In this document: positions 1 through 8,299 of the stretch, piece by piece
Layout: every line of letters begins with the position of its first letter
How positions within the stretch are numbered: position 1 is the first letter of the stretch
DNA from: Dichelobacter nodosus
GTDB lineage: Bacteria; Pseudomonadota; Gammaproteobacteria; Cardiobacteriales; Cardiobacteriaceae
Assembly (NCBI RefSeq): GCF_001263335.1
Contig: NZ_LGVW01000028.1
Coordinates: 93,501-157,500, forward strand
Direction of reading: 5' to 3'
DNA: 64,000 bases
Program-made: the position numbers and the translations under genes
The notes under the pieces: model-generated
Told to the model about the DNA's origin: nothing
The model's database searches: none
Seen by the model: only the letters and a program-made list of their open reading frames with translations

Positions 1-2688
1 GAAACATGGCATAACGCGGTAAAAACGGGGGAAGGCTTCTTAAAAGCGGCAAAATCAGAACAGATCGAAACCATTTGCCAGCATGATTGCGCGCCCATTT
101 TTTTAGCCGTCACTTCAGCCTTTTTAGCGCAAAAAAATTTAAATAAAACGCTCGCTGCCTGCGCGGCAAAAGAAACTTTATTGGCGGTGCGCTCGCAATT
201 GCCGGCACAATTGGAAATGCAAGGAAAAGCCACATTTAATCATTACACCGCGCGCCTTAATCAAGCGTTAGCCGGCGAAAGTGGCGCGGCGCTGGCGCGT
301 TATATTGCGCATCGTTATCCAGTTTTATTGGTGGACGAATCGCAGGATTTAAATGCGCAGCAAGCACAATTTATCGAGCGGATTTACCTCAAAAATTTAG
401 AAGCCGATCGGCATTTTTTATTATTGGTCGGCGATCCTAAACAAGCAATTTATCGTTTTCGCGGCGGCGATGTGGCGAATTATTTACGGTTAAAAGCGGC
501 GTTTTCGCAGCAAGAATGCTATTCCTTAACGAAAAACTATCGTTCGAGTCCGGCATTAATCGCGGCTTTAAATAAGCTTTATCAAGATCGCGCAGCTTTT
601 GGCGGCGGTATTGATTATGAACCGATGACGGCGGCGGTCACGCAGCGCGCGCTGCAAAGCGTTGACGGCGCAGCAATCACCCCCCCCCTTTATTGGTTAG
701 AAACCAAAAACGATAACGAACACCTTGCTATCGTGCATCTGATTCAAAATTTAACCGCAAAAAACAGCATTTATGCTTATCACGATAAACAAAATCGCCG
801 CCCGTTGCGCTACAGCGATATTTTGGTATTAGGAACCAGCAGGAGCAAGCTCGAAGAATTGCAAATTTTGCTGCAACAACACGGTATTAACGTTGATTAT
901 TCAGCGGAAAAAAGTATTTTTGCCAGCGATTTGGCTGCCGCGATTGCCACTTTTTTAGCGGCGATGTTAGCACCGCAGCAGCAGGAACAGTTAAATCGCT
1001 TGTTTATCAGTCCTTTTTTTCGTTTATCTTTGGCAGAACTGACGGCATTATCGCAGCCGTCATCTGCTTTAAATTATGCGCAATTGAGCGCGGTTTTGAC
1101 GGAGGCGGAGCAATTGTGGCAACAGAAAAAGTTGTTATCCGCCTTGCAATTATTTTTAACCACTGATTTTGCCGGTTTGACGATTTGGGAGCGTTTGGCG
1201 AGATTGCCTTATCCGGAAAATGAACGCGCTTTGCTGGATTTGCGGCAATTGCAACAAATTATTGCCGACCGCGGGCGCCTCGATACGCTGGATCAATTTT
1301 TGCGCTGGTGGAAATTCATGCTGACAACGTTGCCAACTGCTGATTGGGCAAAAATGATGCCGTTGCCCAGTCAGGACGCGTTGCGTTTGATGACGATTCA
1401 CAGCGCTAAAGGTTTACAAGCGCCCGTCGTTATTATCAGCGGTTTGGGAAAACATCGTAAGCATGACGCGCTTTTTTATCCTTATCATACGGCAACCGGC
1501 GATTTTCGTATTGCTACAGAAAAAGTTGAAGAAAATCAGCAAGAAGACGATGACGAAAAAGCGCGGTTATTGTATGTAGGATTAACGCGGGCGGAAGATT
1601 TGCTTTTTGTTGCGTTGCAATCATTACGCAAGAAAGATGGAGATTTTTTTGCCGACGCTCATGCCGGCATGAAACGTCTTGATCCCGTTCGTTTTAAAAA
1701 TACGGCAGTAAATCATGGTTTTTTAAGCGTTAATCCGGAAGAGCTTGCCCAACGTTTAACGCAACCGCAGTACACGTTATCTTCCGCGTCCGAAACGATT
1801 GCGACAATTGAGCAAGATCCGACTTATCCGCGTCAACGTTTTTACGGCTGGAGTAAAAGCAGTTTTACGGCTTTGACGCGTTATGTTGATGAAAATACGG
1901 TGGATATTTCTTTGCCGGATTATGCGGAAGAAGAAGCGGAAAGCGAAACGATCGCGGATCCGGACTTGGCGTTACCAGCGCGATTTGCGCGCGGCACAAA
2001 GGCGGGAAGCTTTTTGCATCAATTATTGAAGGATTTGCCCGAGACGCCGGCGCAATTTTGGCGCGGTCATATTGAACGTTTAGCAAAGCAATATCGTTTG
2101 CTTGAACGCACGGCGGCATTAGATGATTACGCGCAGTATGAAGCGTGGTTTCAAGCGATTATGGCATCACCGCTGGTTTCGCAAACAACTTTAGCGGCAT
2201 TGTCGCCGGCGCAAAAAGTCGATGAAATGAAATTTATTCTTCATGTGGCAGGAAAATCGTTCAATATTTCTGCGGTCAATCGTTTATTCGAACGTTGGGA
2301 AAAGCCGTTAACGTTGCATCAAAAACAAGCGTCTATTCGCTTTTTATGCGGTGAAATCGATTTTTGCTATCAACAGGACGATAAATATTATTTCATTGAT
2401 TATAAATCAAATTATTTGGGAACCGCGCCGCAGGAATATCATGTTTCGGCGATGAAAAAAGCGATGAATGAGCATCATTATTGGTTGCAGGCGTTGATTT
2501 ATCAAACGGCGCTGCATCGTTTTTTGCAAACGCGTTTAAAAAATTATCAGCCGGCGTTGCATTTAGGTTATCCGGAATATTTTTTTATTAGAGGCGTTGA
2601 TGCGGAAGAACAAACGCTCGGGCATTTTCCTGTGGATTTGCCGCTCGATTTGGTTTTGGAGTTTGACGCGATTTTATCCGGACATTAA
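1..2688 (+). CDS. recB: RecB, exodeoxyribonuclease V beta subunit (5' truncated)
   Basis: UvrD-type helicase fused to a RecB-family nuclease, the core of the RecBCD enzyme for double-strand break repair. The frame is open from base 1, so the start and the Walker A region lie upstream of the window. Visible motifs are Walker B VDESQD (331-348), GDPKQAIYRFRG (430-465), NYRSSP, and the late helicase motifs MTIHSAKGLQAP and LLYVGLTRAED. A C-terminal nuclease domain carries GEID (about 2350) and DYKSN (about 2398), which hold the metal-binding residues. About 895 residues are seen, compared with roughly 1180 in E. coli RecB. A run of nine C at 680-688 lies in frame in the middle of the gene. AddA is the main alternative, but motif wording and nuclease spacing favour RecB. 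Confidence 0.9.
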   Translation, partial: ETWHNAVKTGEGFLKAAKSEQIETICQHDCAPIFLAVTSAFLAQKNLNKTLAACAAKETLLAVRSQLPAQLEMQGKATFNHYTARLNQALAGESGAALARYIAHRYPVLLVDESQDLNAQQAQFIERIYLKNLEADRHFLLLVGDPKQAIYRFRGGDVANYLRLKAAFSQQECYSLTKNYRSSPALIAALNKLYQDRAAFGGGIDYEPMTAAVTQRALQSVDGAAITPPLYWLETKNDNEHLAIVHLIQNLTAKNSIYAYHDKQNRRPLRYSDILVLGTSRSKLEELQILLQQHGINVDYSAEKSIFASDLAAAIATFLAAMLAPQQQEQLNRLFISPFFRLSLAELTALSQPSSALNYAQLSAVLTEAEQLWQQKKLLSALQLFLTTDFAGLTIWERLARLPYPENERALLDLRQLQQIIADRGRLDTLDQFLRWWKFMLTTLPTADWAKMMPLPSQDALRLMTIHSAKGLQAPVVIISGLGKHRKHDALFYPYHTATGDFRIATEKVEENQQEDDDEKARLLYVGLTRAEDLLFVALQSLRKKDGDFFADAHAGMKRLDPVRFKNTAVNHGFLSVNPEELAQRLTQPQYTLSSASETIATIEQDPTYPRQRFYGWSKSSFTALTRYVDENTVDISLPDYAEEEAESETIADPDLALPARFARGTKAGSFLHQLLKDLPETPAQFWRGHIERLAKQYRLLERTAALDDYAQYEAWFQAIMASPLVSQTTLAALSPAQKVDEMKFILHVAGKSFNISAVNRLFERWEKPLTLHQKQASIRFLCGEIDFCYQQDDKYYFIDYKSNYLGTAPQEYHVSAMKKAMNEHHYWLQALIYQTALHRFLQTRLKNYQPALHLGYPEYFFIRGVDAEEQTLGHFPVDLPLDLVLEFDAILSGH

Positions 2689-2720
2689 AAAACTGGCGGT
2701 GTACGCCAGTTTTCATTGAA
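2687..2720. terminator. Bidirectional terminator between recB and the Roadblock-like gene
   Basis: Stem CTGGCG/CGCCAG with a 5-nt loop, flanked by A-rich sequence on the left and T-rich sequence on the right. It sits between two convergent genes and can serve both. Confidence 0.75.
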
Positions 2721-2732
2721 AAAAACAGGATA

Positions 2733-3089
2733 TTATGAAAAATCGAGTTCTTTTTCGAAGTTACGCAACATATGCCGTGCCATCGCGAGGTTTGCGCGTT
2801 TGCGATCTAATACAACGTATAAGAATAATTTAGTATTCCGTTCCAAAGGACGAATTAAGTGATAGCCTTTTCCTAAGGTGATTAAAATATCTTCGATATC
2901 GTCATTTAATCCCAAACCTTGAGCAACGCGACGTTTTGCATTTAAAACTTCCGTATTACCTGCTGCTGCTAATTCAAGGTCTAAACCTGAACCTTCGGTG
3001 GCAAGTGCCAAACCACTTTCAGAATCCACCAAGCAGCTGGCAATAAAACCTTCAATTTCGGTTAAGGCAGAAAGATCTAATTTAGCCAT
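2733..3089 (-). CDS. Roadblock/LC7-like domain protein
   Basis: A 118-residue cytoplasmic protein with no signal peptide or membrane segment. The alternating pattern (an EGFIASCLVDSESGLALA opening strand-turn-strand, a central helix, and a hydrophobic strand KLFLYVVLD) resembles the Roadblock/LC7 fold. Members of that family usually act as partners or regulators of small Ras-like GTPases (MglA/MglB type) or as dimer scaffolds. An AAGGAAAT ribosome binding site sits 5 nt before the ATG. It is a single gene between convergent recB and aprV2. No GTPase partner is visible in the window, so the role is unknown. The fold assignment is from pattern only. Confidence 0.6.
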   Translation of the reverse strand: MAKLDLSALTEIEGFIASCLVDSESGLALATEGSGLDLELAAAGNTEVLNAKRRVAQGLGLNDDIEDILITLGKGYHLIRPLERNTKLFLYVVLDRKRANLAMARHMLRNFEKELDFS

Positions 3090-3298
3090 AGTATTTCCTT
3101 ATTAATGAGGTGGTAAATAATCCAAAAAAAAACGTTTAATAAACGCAGTGGCTACTATAGCAAGAATAGAAAAAATATGTTTGTTTTTTCGTATTATTTT
3201 CTACAAAAAAATCATCATAAACGGTAAATTTTTTCTGCAGATAATGAATAGCGTTTATCAAAAAATGCTAAAAATTTGAACGAATTACGCTTAAAATA

Positions 3299-3335
3299 TA
3301 AAAAGCCTCTCGCAAAGAGAGGCTTTTGTTTTTAT
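3299..3335 (-). terminator. aprV2 terminator
   Basis: Stem AAGCCTCTC (3303-3311) pairs with GAGAGGCTT (3317-3325) around a 5-nt loop. On the minus strand it is followed by a T-rich run. It lies 20 bp past the aprV2 stop. Confidence 0.85.
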
Positions 3336-3353
3336 AAACACCGCGTGCGGTTT

Positions 3354-5159
3354 TTACAAAGTTAAACTCCAGCTCTTAATATAGCCAGTTGCGCCACGAC
3401 CGTGGTCGCCTACTTGCAATACCCAAGCGCCGTTAATTTGTTCATTTTGAACGGGGATTTCAACGGTTCCTGATAAGTTAGGACGTCTTGCGCCATCGTG
3501 GTTGATGTGGTAGACGTGTCCGGCTGGAGAGGTCAATTGAATTGACAATTGAGAACGGTTTCCATGACGAATGTCGAGTGCTAAATTGATTTTACCGTTA
3601 GCTGCTCCAGAGCGTCCTTCAACTTCGATAACGCTTGAAGTTAAACGATAATCGCGGATAAATTTAATGCTGTTATTAGCGTAATTACGTGCATTTTCTA
3701 CTGGAGCAACGTTATCACGGCGATCATCACGACCATTATTGCCTTCGTTGCCCAATACGCTATTTACAGCAGCTTCAGCATCAACGATACCAGAACCCAA
3801 AGCGCGATCTAAACGACCATTGAATGGGCTGGTTGTGCTGACTAAAACGTCTTTTAATTCAGCAGGTGTTAAGTTTTTATTCACGCTATTGGCAGCAGAA
3901 ATTACCAACGCTGCAACCCCTGATACGTGCGGTGTTGCCATTGAGGTTCCTGCCATGAAGCTGTAAGCATCGCTAACAGGTCTTCTTGTGCCAGAGTCAA
4001 CGGTTGACAAAATATCTTGTCCTGGAGCGGCTAAGTCAACGTCAACGCCGTAGTTAGAGAATGATGCGCGAATACCACGAGAAGTTGTCGCACCAACGCT
4101 TAATACGTTATTACAGCTGGTTGGCCATGTGTTGCTTGCGTTTTGGTTTTCGTTACCAGCAGCAACCACAACCAAAGCACCCAAACGAGTTGCGCGATCA
4201 ATCATAGTTTGCGCGTTATAAGAACATTGACCATCGCTGCCCAAGCTCATGTTGATAACTTTTGCAGGATTACGGTTTTCAGGAATGCCGGCAATACGAC
4301 CACCAGCTGCCCAATATAAACCATCAGAAATATCAGAATCGTAACCACCGCAACGACCCAATGCCCGTACTGGAACAACTTTAGCGCCATAAGCAACACC
4401 AGCAACACCGATACGGTTATTGGTTACCGCAGCGATTGTGCCAGCAACGTGTGAACCGTGCCAAGAGCTGTCGCTTCTTTCTTTGCGTGGATCAGGATAA
4501 CCACCGCATGCCCAGTTATCAAACCAGTCGCCTTCGTCAAAAGGATCAGCATCGCGACCATCACCATCTAAAGAAATTTGGCTATTGCTAATAAAGTCAT
4601 AACCTGGTAAAATGTTAGCGTTTAAATCTCGGTGGTGCAGAATACCTGTATCAACAACGGCAACAACAACGTTTTGACCAGTAAAGCCCATATCCCAAAC
4701 TTTATCGGCTTTAACGCCATAACGATCGAAATAGTGCCATTGTTCGCGGTAGTGTTGATCATTTGGAGCAGCGGTTGGACGAGCAATACGGTCTACTTCT
4801 ACGAATTCCACATCAGGATTAGAAGCGATAGTATCCATTACCAAATGAGCTTCTTTGGTGGTTTTTAAATCTGGAACAGAGAAAATTCCTGCACCAGCAC
4901 CGGTCATACGCACGAATTGTGCATTAAAACCAGCAACTTGCATGCCATTTGCCATTACTTTGGTTGTGCTACGATTTTTTAAATCTTTGCTTGATTGGCT
5001 GTTATCTTTGTATTTGACGATAAAGCGCACACTTCCTGCAGGTTGCTTACCAATTGCTTTTGCTGAAGCATAGTTGACCATAGTTTCAGCGGAAGCTACT
5101 TGACCGACTAAAGCGGCACAAACCACTAAAGCCATTTTGTTCATAATGAATCGTTTCAT
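3354..5159 (-). CDS. aprV2: Extracellular subtilisin-like acidic protease AprV2 (virulent-type allele)
   Basis: Secreted S8 serine protease of 601 residues. It has a signal peptide (about 1-24), an inhibitor-like propeptide to about 129, a catalytic domain (about 130-460), a linker rich in N/D/R, and a C-terminal P-domain-like beta sandwich (about 490-601). The catalytic triad is Asp170 (VVDTG), His234 (HGSHVAG) and Ser406 (GTSMATPH), with oxyanion Asn336. The propeptide and C-terminal extension are removed during maturation in this family. Residue 221, Tyr92 of the mature enzyme, is encoded by TAT (4497-4499 on this strand); benign isolates carry Arg here (AprB2). The start at 5159 has an AGGTGA site about 9 nt upstream and makes the diagnostic bases gene positions 661/662 as published. 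A second ATG lies 15 bp in. The paralogues AprV5 and BprV are alternatives, but the mature sequence matches AprV2 best from memory. Confidence 0.92.
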   Translation of the reverse strand: MKRFIMNKMALVVCAALVGQVASAETMVNYASAKAIGKQPAGSVRFIVKYKDNSQSSKDLKNRSTTKVMANGMQVAGFNAQFVRMTGAGAGIFSVPDLKTTKEAHLVMDTIASNPDVEFVEVDRIARPTAAPNDQHYREQWHYFDRYGVKADKVWDMGFTGQNVVVAVVDTGILHHRDLNANILPGYDFISNSQISLDGDGRDADPFDEGDWFDNWACGGYPDPRKERSDSSWHGSHVAGTIAAVTNNRIGVAGVAYGAKVVPVRALGRCGGYDSDISDGLYWAAGGRIAGIPENRNPAKVINMSLGSDGQCSYNAQTMIDRATRLGALVVVAAGNENQNASNTWPTSCNNVLSVGATTSRGIRASFSNYGVDVDLAAPGQDILSTVDSGTRRPVSDAYSFMAGTSMATPHVSGVAALVISAANSVNKNLTPAELKDVLVSTTSPFNGRLDRALGSGIVDAEAAVNSVLGNEGNNGRDDRRDNVAPVENARNYANNSIKFIRDYRLTSSVIEVEGRSGAANGKINLALDIRHGNRSQLSIQLTSPAGHVYHINHDGARRPNLSGTVEIPVQNEQINGAWVLQVGDHGRGATGYIKSWSLTL

Positions 5160-5241
5160 GATGTTGTATCACCTAAAAATTCTAAAGAAGGTATTGCTGA
5201 ATAAATTGAAACATTACATCTCATTCATTCTGCAGCTGCCC

Positions 5242-5270
5242 ATCATACCGATGCTTTTTTCAAAGTACAA
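5242..5270 (-). promoter_or_regulatory. Probable sigma70 promoter of aprV2
   Basis: On the minus strand, TTGTAC (5265-5270), a 17-bp spacer and TATGAT (5242-5247). Transcription would begin near 5235 and give a 5' leader of about 75 nt before the ATG. No other good match lies closer. Confidence 0.65.
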
Positions 5271-5652
5271 GTGATTTATCACAAAAATAAATTATTACTT
5301 GCTAAATATAATTAATTTTTTAATGAAAAAAACTATGAATCAGGGATATTTTTTAAAATTTAACTAATGGATAAACAGTCAATTAGCTTATTTTTTATCA
5401 AAAATAACCGCGTCTGCCGCACAACGCTCAGCCCAAATAAAACGCACAACTGGCGCGGTAAAGCCTTTAAAAAGCACTCGCACACTGATTTATCTATTTC
5501 CTTGATAAATCAAAGATAAAAATCATATCTTCGCTTATCATAATTTAACGAATTTCACAAGTTCAAAATAAACCGCATCATGAAATAACTTCATGATGCG
5601 GTTTTTATAAATGAATAAAAAGCAATATCTTTGCGCCGTTTTTTCTCAAAAA
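5271..5652. other. Gene-poor gap upstream of aprV2
   Basis: AT-rich region of about 380 bp with no convincing gene. It holds a 9-bp inverted repeat (TGATTTATC 5486-5494 with GATAAATCA 5504-5512), a short minus-strand open frame with coding-like composition ending at 5388, and a strong terminator at 5571-5606 that no annotated gene needs. Confidence 0.6.
5571..5608. terminator. Strong unassigned terminator hairpin
   Basis: A perfect 14-bp stem, 5571-5584 with 5590-5603, around a 5-nt loop. It is followed by T-rich sequence on both strands. cpoB already has its own terminator closer to its end, so the transcript ended here is unknown. Confidence 0.8.
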
Positions 5653-5686
5653 AAAACTGGCGACAATGCGCCAGCTTTTTAAAACG
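5652..5686 (-). terminator. Terminator of the tol-pal operon
   Basis: On the minus strand, stem GCTGGCG...CGCCAG with a 6-nt loop followed by a long T run. It lies immediately downstream of cpoB. Confidence 0.8.
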
Positions 5687-5698
5687 TGTTTGCAACAT

Positions 5699-6256
5699 TT
5701 ATTGGATCGCTTTTGCGCCTTCTTTTTCCAAAATGTTTGCTTCACTTTCTCGCCCCACAGCGCGCAAAGCATAAATCAGTTTCTTTAATGCCGGCGCCGT
5801 TTTTTCACTCTGCGGTTTATTTTTCAAAAAAGTGCCCAAATAACGCACCGCTTCTTTAAAATTCCGCTGTGAATAATAAGCATCGCCCAACCAATATTGC
5901 GCCATCACGGCTTTTTCATCGCGCGCGCCGCCATCTAAATAAGCACGAAATGCTTTCACCGCCGCCTCAACATCGCCCGCACGATACAAATTCAAGGCAT
6001 CTTCATAACCACGCGCGGCATTGGAATCAACGACTGTTCCCGCGGCAACTTCAGCATCAACACCGCGCGCCGTACGCACCGCAACCACGCCAGAAGGAAT
6101 GCGTCCCTCTTCAATTTTTTCTTTCAACGCCTTATTTTCATTTTTCAAGTCAACAATTTGATTTTTAAGCGTTTGAATAGTCACCGCATTTTCAGATAAT
6201 TGCTGATTTTGCATACAGCCGCTCAACAAAGCAGCAAAAATAACCATTTTTTTCAT
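5699..6256 (-). CDS. cpoB: CpoB/YbgF, Tol-Pal-associated TPR protein
   Basis: Periplasmic protein of 185 residues that, in this family, links outer-membrane constriction by Tol-Pal to septal peptidoglycan synthesis. The N-terminus is very short (MKKMVIFAALLSGC), with an LSGC lipobox-like end, so it may be lipid-anchored rather than soluble. A coiled-coil segment of about 35 residues (QNQQLSENAVTIQTLKNQ onwards) follows, then a proline/alanine linker and tetratricopeptide repeats (YEDALNLYRAGD, AQYWLGDAYYSQ). It is shorter than E. coli CpoB (263). It is last in the tolQRAB-pal order, 24 bp after pal, with its own terminator. Confidence 0.85.
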   Translation of the reverse strand: MKKMVIFAALLSGCMQNQQLSENAVTIQTLKNQIVDLKNENKALKEKIEEGRIPSGVVAVRTARGVDAEVAAGTVVDSNAARGYEDALNLYRAGDVEAAVKAFRAYLDGGARDEKAVMAQYWLGDAYYSQRNFKEAVRYLGTFLKNKPQSEKTAPALKKLIYALRAVGRESEANILEKEGAKAIQ

Positions 6257-6280
6257 AAACTATCCCTGTTAACAGGCTTC

Positions 6281-6865
6281 CTAATAAATAATCACCACAC
6301 GCCGATTACGCGCATAACAACTTTCATTAGAACACCATAAAGCCGGACGTTCTTCGCCGTAACTCAATACCCGCATTTGCGTTTGTGCAACGCCTTGTTG
6401 TTCAAAAATGCGTTTTACGGAATAAGCGCGGCGCTCTCCCAAACCAATGTTATATTCGCGGGAACCGCGTTCATCAGTATGCCCTTCCAAAACAACTCGG
6501 GTATCAGGGTGATCACGTAAATAACGCGCATGTTCCGTAATTACGGCAATCGAACGCGAATCCAATTGTGCGCTATCGTAAGAAAAATAAATCACGCGAT
6601 CTTTAGCTTCAGAAGTCGGGCCACCAACCACGTTAACGCCGTAACTCGGATCTTGATAAAAATCGCCGACACTGGCGCGAGCATTATGATTACCATAACC
6701 ACCTGTTCCATAAGGAGAATCATAACCTGCACTACTATAAGTAGCATCAGTACTTCCGTACGCATTTTCCCCCGTTTCGGTTTGCGCCATGTTATAAGGC
6801 TTGGAACAGCCTGATAAACACAAAACAAAAATAACTAAAACGCCAACCAATCCTTTATATTTCAT
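6281..6865 (-). CDS. pal: Pal, peptidoglycan-associated outer-membrane lipoprotein
   Basis: Outer-membrane lipoprotein of 194 residues that binds the peptide stem of peptidoglycan and the TolB propeller. It starts with a type II signal (VLCLSGC, Cys20), then a Tyr/Gly/Ser-rich low-complexity spacer of about 60 residues (YGSTDATYSSAGYDSPYGTG). The OmpA-like domain runs from about 85 to the end, with the meso-diaminopimelate-binding motif region LEGHTDERGSREYNIGLGERRA. The Tyr/Gly spacer is longer than in E. coli Pal (173). It lies 23 bp after tolB, with a GAGAGAA ribosome binding site. Confidence 0.95.
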   Translation of the reverse strand: MKYKGLVGVLVIFVLCLSGCSKPYNMAQTETGENAYGSTDATYSSAGYDSPYGTGGYGNHNARASVGDFYQDPSYGVNVVGGPTSEAKDRVIYFSYDSAQLDSRSIAVITEHARYLRDHPDTRVVLEGHTDERGSREYNIGLGERRAYSVKRIFEQQGVAQTQMRVLSYGEERPALWCSNESCYARNRRVVIIY

Positions 6866-6888
6866 AGAATTCTCTCAACTTATCATCA

Positions 6889-8163
6889 TTAACGAACCAA
6901 ACTTGGTCCCCACGCTGGATCACGCAAACGTCCGGAAGGATCAGATAACGTTTGTGTCACCCCACCTTTTAGGTTAATCATTTTAATGACCGTCCGACCG
7001 CCTTCTGTTGCGGTATACATAATCATTTGACCATTAGGAGAAAAAGTGGCGCCCTCGTCCAAACGCCCATTAGTCAACGCTTGAAAACTACCGCTACCCA
7101 ATTGATATAAACCAATTTGGTATCCGCCACCGCTTTGGCGCGTTAAAACCATTGATTGCCCGTCCGGAGAAAGCTCGCTACTCGTACTATAATTACCGCC
7201 GACCACCGCGCGGTTAACATTGCCGCCGCTGCGATCCATGCGATAAATTTGCGGATTACCAGCGCGGTCAGAAGTAAAGTAAATAAAACGACCATCTGGT
7301 GAAAATTCGGGTTCCGTATCAATTGCCGCGTGATTAGTAATCCGTTGTTGCGCGCCACTGGCTAAATCGAGCAAATAAATATCCATATTGCCTTGTTCGT
7401 CTGCGCGCGAAATTGCCAACTGCCGACCTTCCGGCGACCACGACGGTGAACTGGCTGTTCCCTCAAATTCTGCCACCACTCTCCGACTACCGCTGGCAAC
7501 GTCTTGAATGACCAATTGCGCATGATTACGGGCATAAGTCATAAAAGCGATTTGCCGACCATCGCGAGACCACGACGGCGAAACAATCGGCATCGCGCTG
7601 GAATAAACCACTTGCCGATTAGCGCCATCAAAATCAGAAATAATCAATGAATACAAACGCCCTTTTGCATTAGCTTGCTCTAAAACATAAGCCACTTTGC
7701 TTGAAAAAGCCCCTTGAACGCCCGTTAAGCGCTGCAAAATTAAATCCGCTGCCAAATGCGCCGTGGCGCGCGCGTCAACTGATGAAACTTGTTCATTAAA
7801 AATCACTTTTTTATTCGCAACTTGCGTTAAAACGAACTGCGCCGAACTCCCGTTTGCGTCTAAAGTACGCCCCAGCGCAACATAACTCGCACCTAATCCA
7901 GAAAATTCCGCATAATCGATTTCAGCAGGAGAATTCGGACGATTGCGAATTTGTTCAGGAGCAACCGGTTGAAATAAACCCGTTTTATGTAAATCGCTGG
8001 CAATAATAAATTCCATTTTTACCCCGGGATCGCCTTGAATGGGCAATACTGCAATCGGTTGCGCTGCCCGCATAGCGCCGCTGACATCGACAACGACTTG
8101 TGCACACACAGAAATCGCTGATAAACAACACGTCAGCATCAATGCACGAACCGTTTCTTTCAT
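6889..8163 (-). CDS. tolB: TolB, Tol-Pal periplasmic beta-propeller protein
   Basis: Periplasmic protein of 424 residues with a signal peptide (to about residue 22). An N-terminal alpha/beta domain (about 25-155) precedes a six-bladed propeller of WD40-like TolB repeats. The blades are marked by SPSWSRDGRQIAFMT, SPSWSPEGRQLAIS, EPEFSPDGRFIYFTS, SELSPDGQSMVLT and GATFSPNGQMIMYT. In the family it is the mobile partner exchanged between TolA and Pal. The ORF starts after a 136-bp gap from tolA that contains its own promoter candidate, unlike the overlapping genes upstream. Length is normal for the family. Confidence 0.96.
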   Translation of the reverse strand: MKETVRALMLTCCLSAISVCAQVVVDVSGAMRAAQPIAVLPIQGDPGVKMEFIIASDLHKTGLFQPVAPEQIRNRPNSPAEIDYAEFSGLGASYVALGRTLDANGSSAQFVLTQVANKKVIFNEQVSSVDARATAHLAADLILQRLTGVQGAFSSKVAYVLEQANAKGRLYSLIISDFDGANRQVVYSSAMPIVSPSWSRDGRQIAFMTYARNHAQLVIQDVASGSRRVVAEFEGTASSPSWSPEGRQLAISRADEQGNMDIYLLDLASGAQQRITNHAAIDTEPEFSPDGRFIYFTSDRAGNPQIYRMDRSGGNVNRAVVGGNYSTSSELSPDGQSMVLTRQSGGGYQIGLYQLGSGSFQALTNGRLDEGATFSPNGQMIMYTATEGGRTVIKMINLKGGVTQTLSDPSGRLRDPAWGPSLVR

Positions 8164-8285
8164 AAATACCTCGCCTTTGCGTTATGTTGATTGCCACATA
8201 TCACATGTGGCTTTACCGTCAATAAAAGGAATTTTTCCTTTCAAATCAATTTTCACCAAACTAGTGAATCTTCAAAAACCGAAAA

Positions 8286-8294
8286 ATTATAGCA
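8286..8294 (-). promoter_or_regulatory. Candidate internal extended -10 promoter for tolB-pal-cpoB
   Basis: Minus-strand TGCTATAAT is a perfect extended -10 element. It lies just past the tolA stop and about 125 bp before tolB. No strong -35 is visible, as expected for this promoter class. A hairpin GCCACAT/ATGTGGC (about 8190-8208) lies in the leader. Confidence 0.4.
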
Positions 8295-8299
8295 AATCA

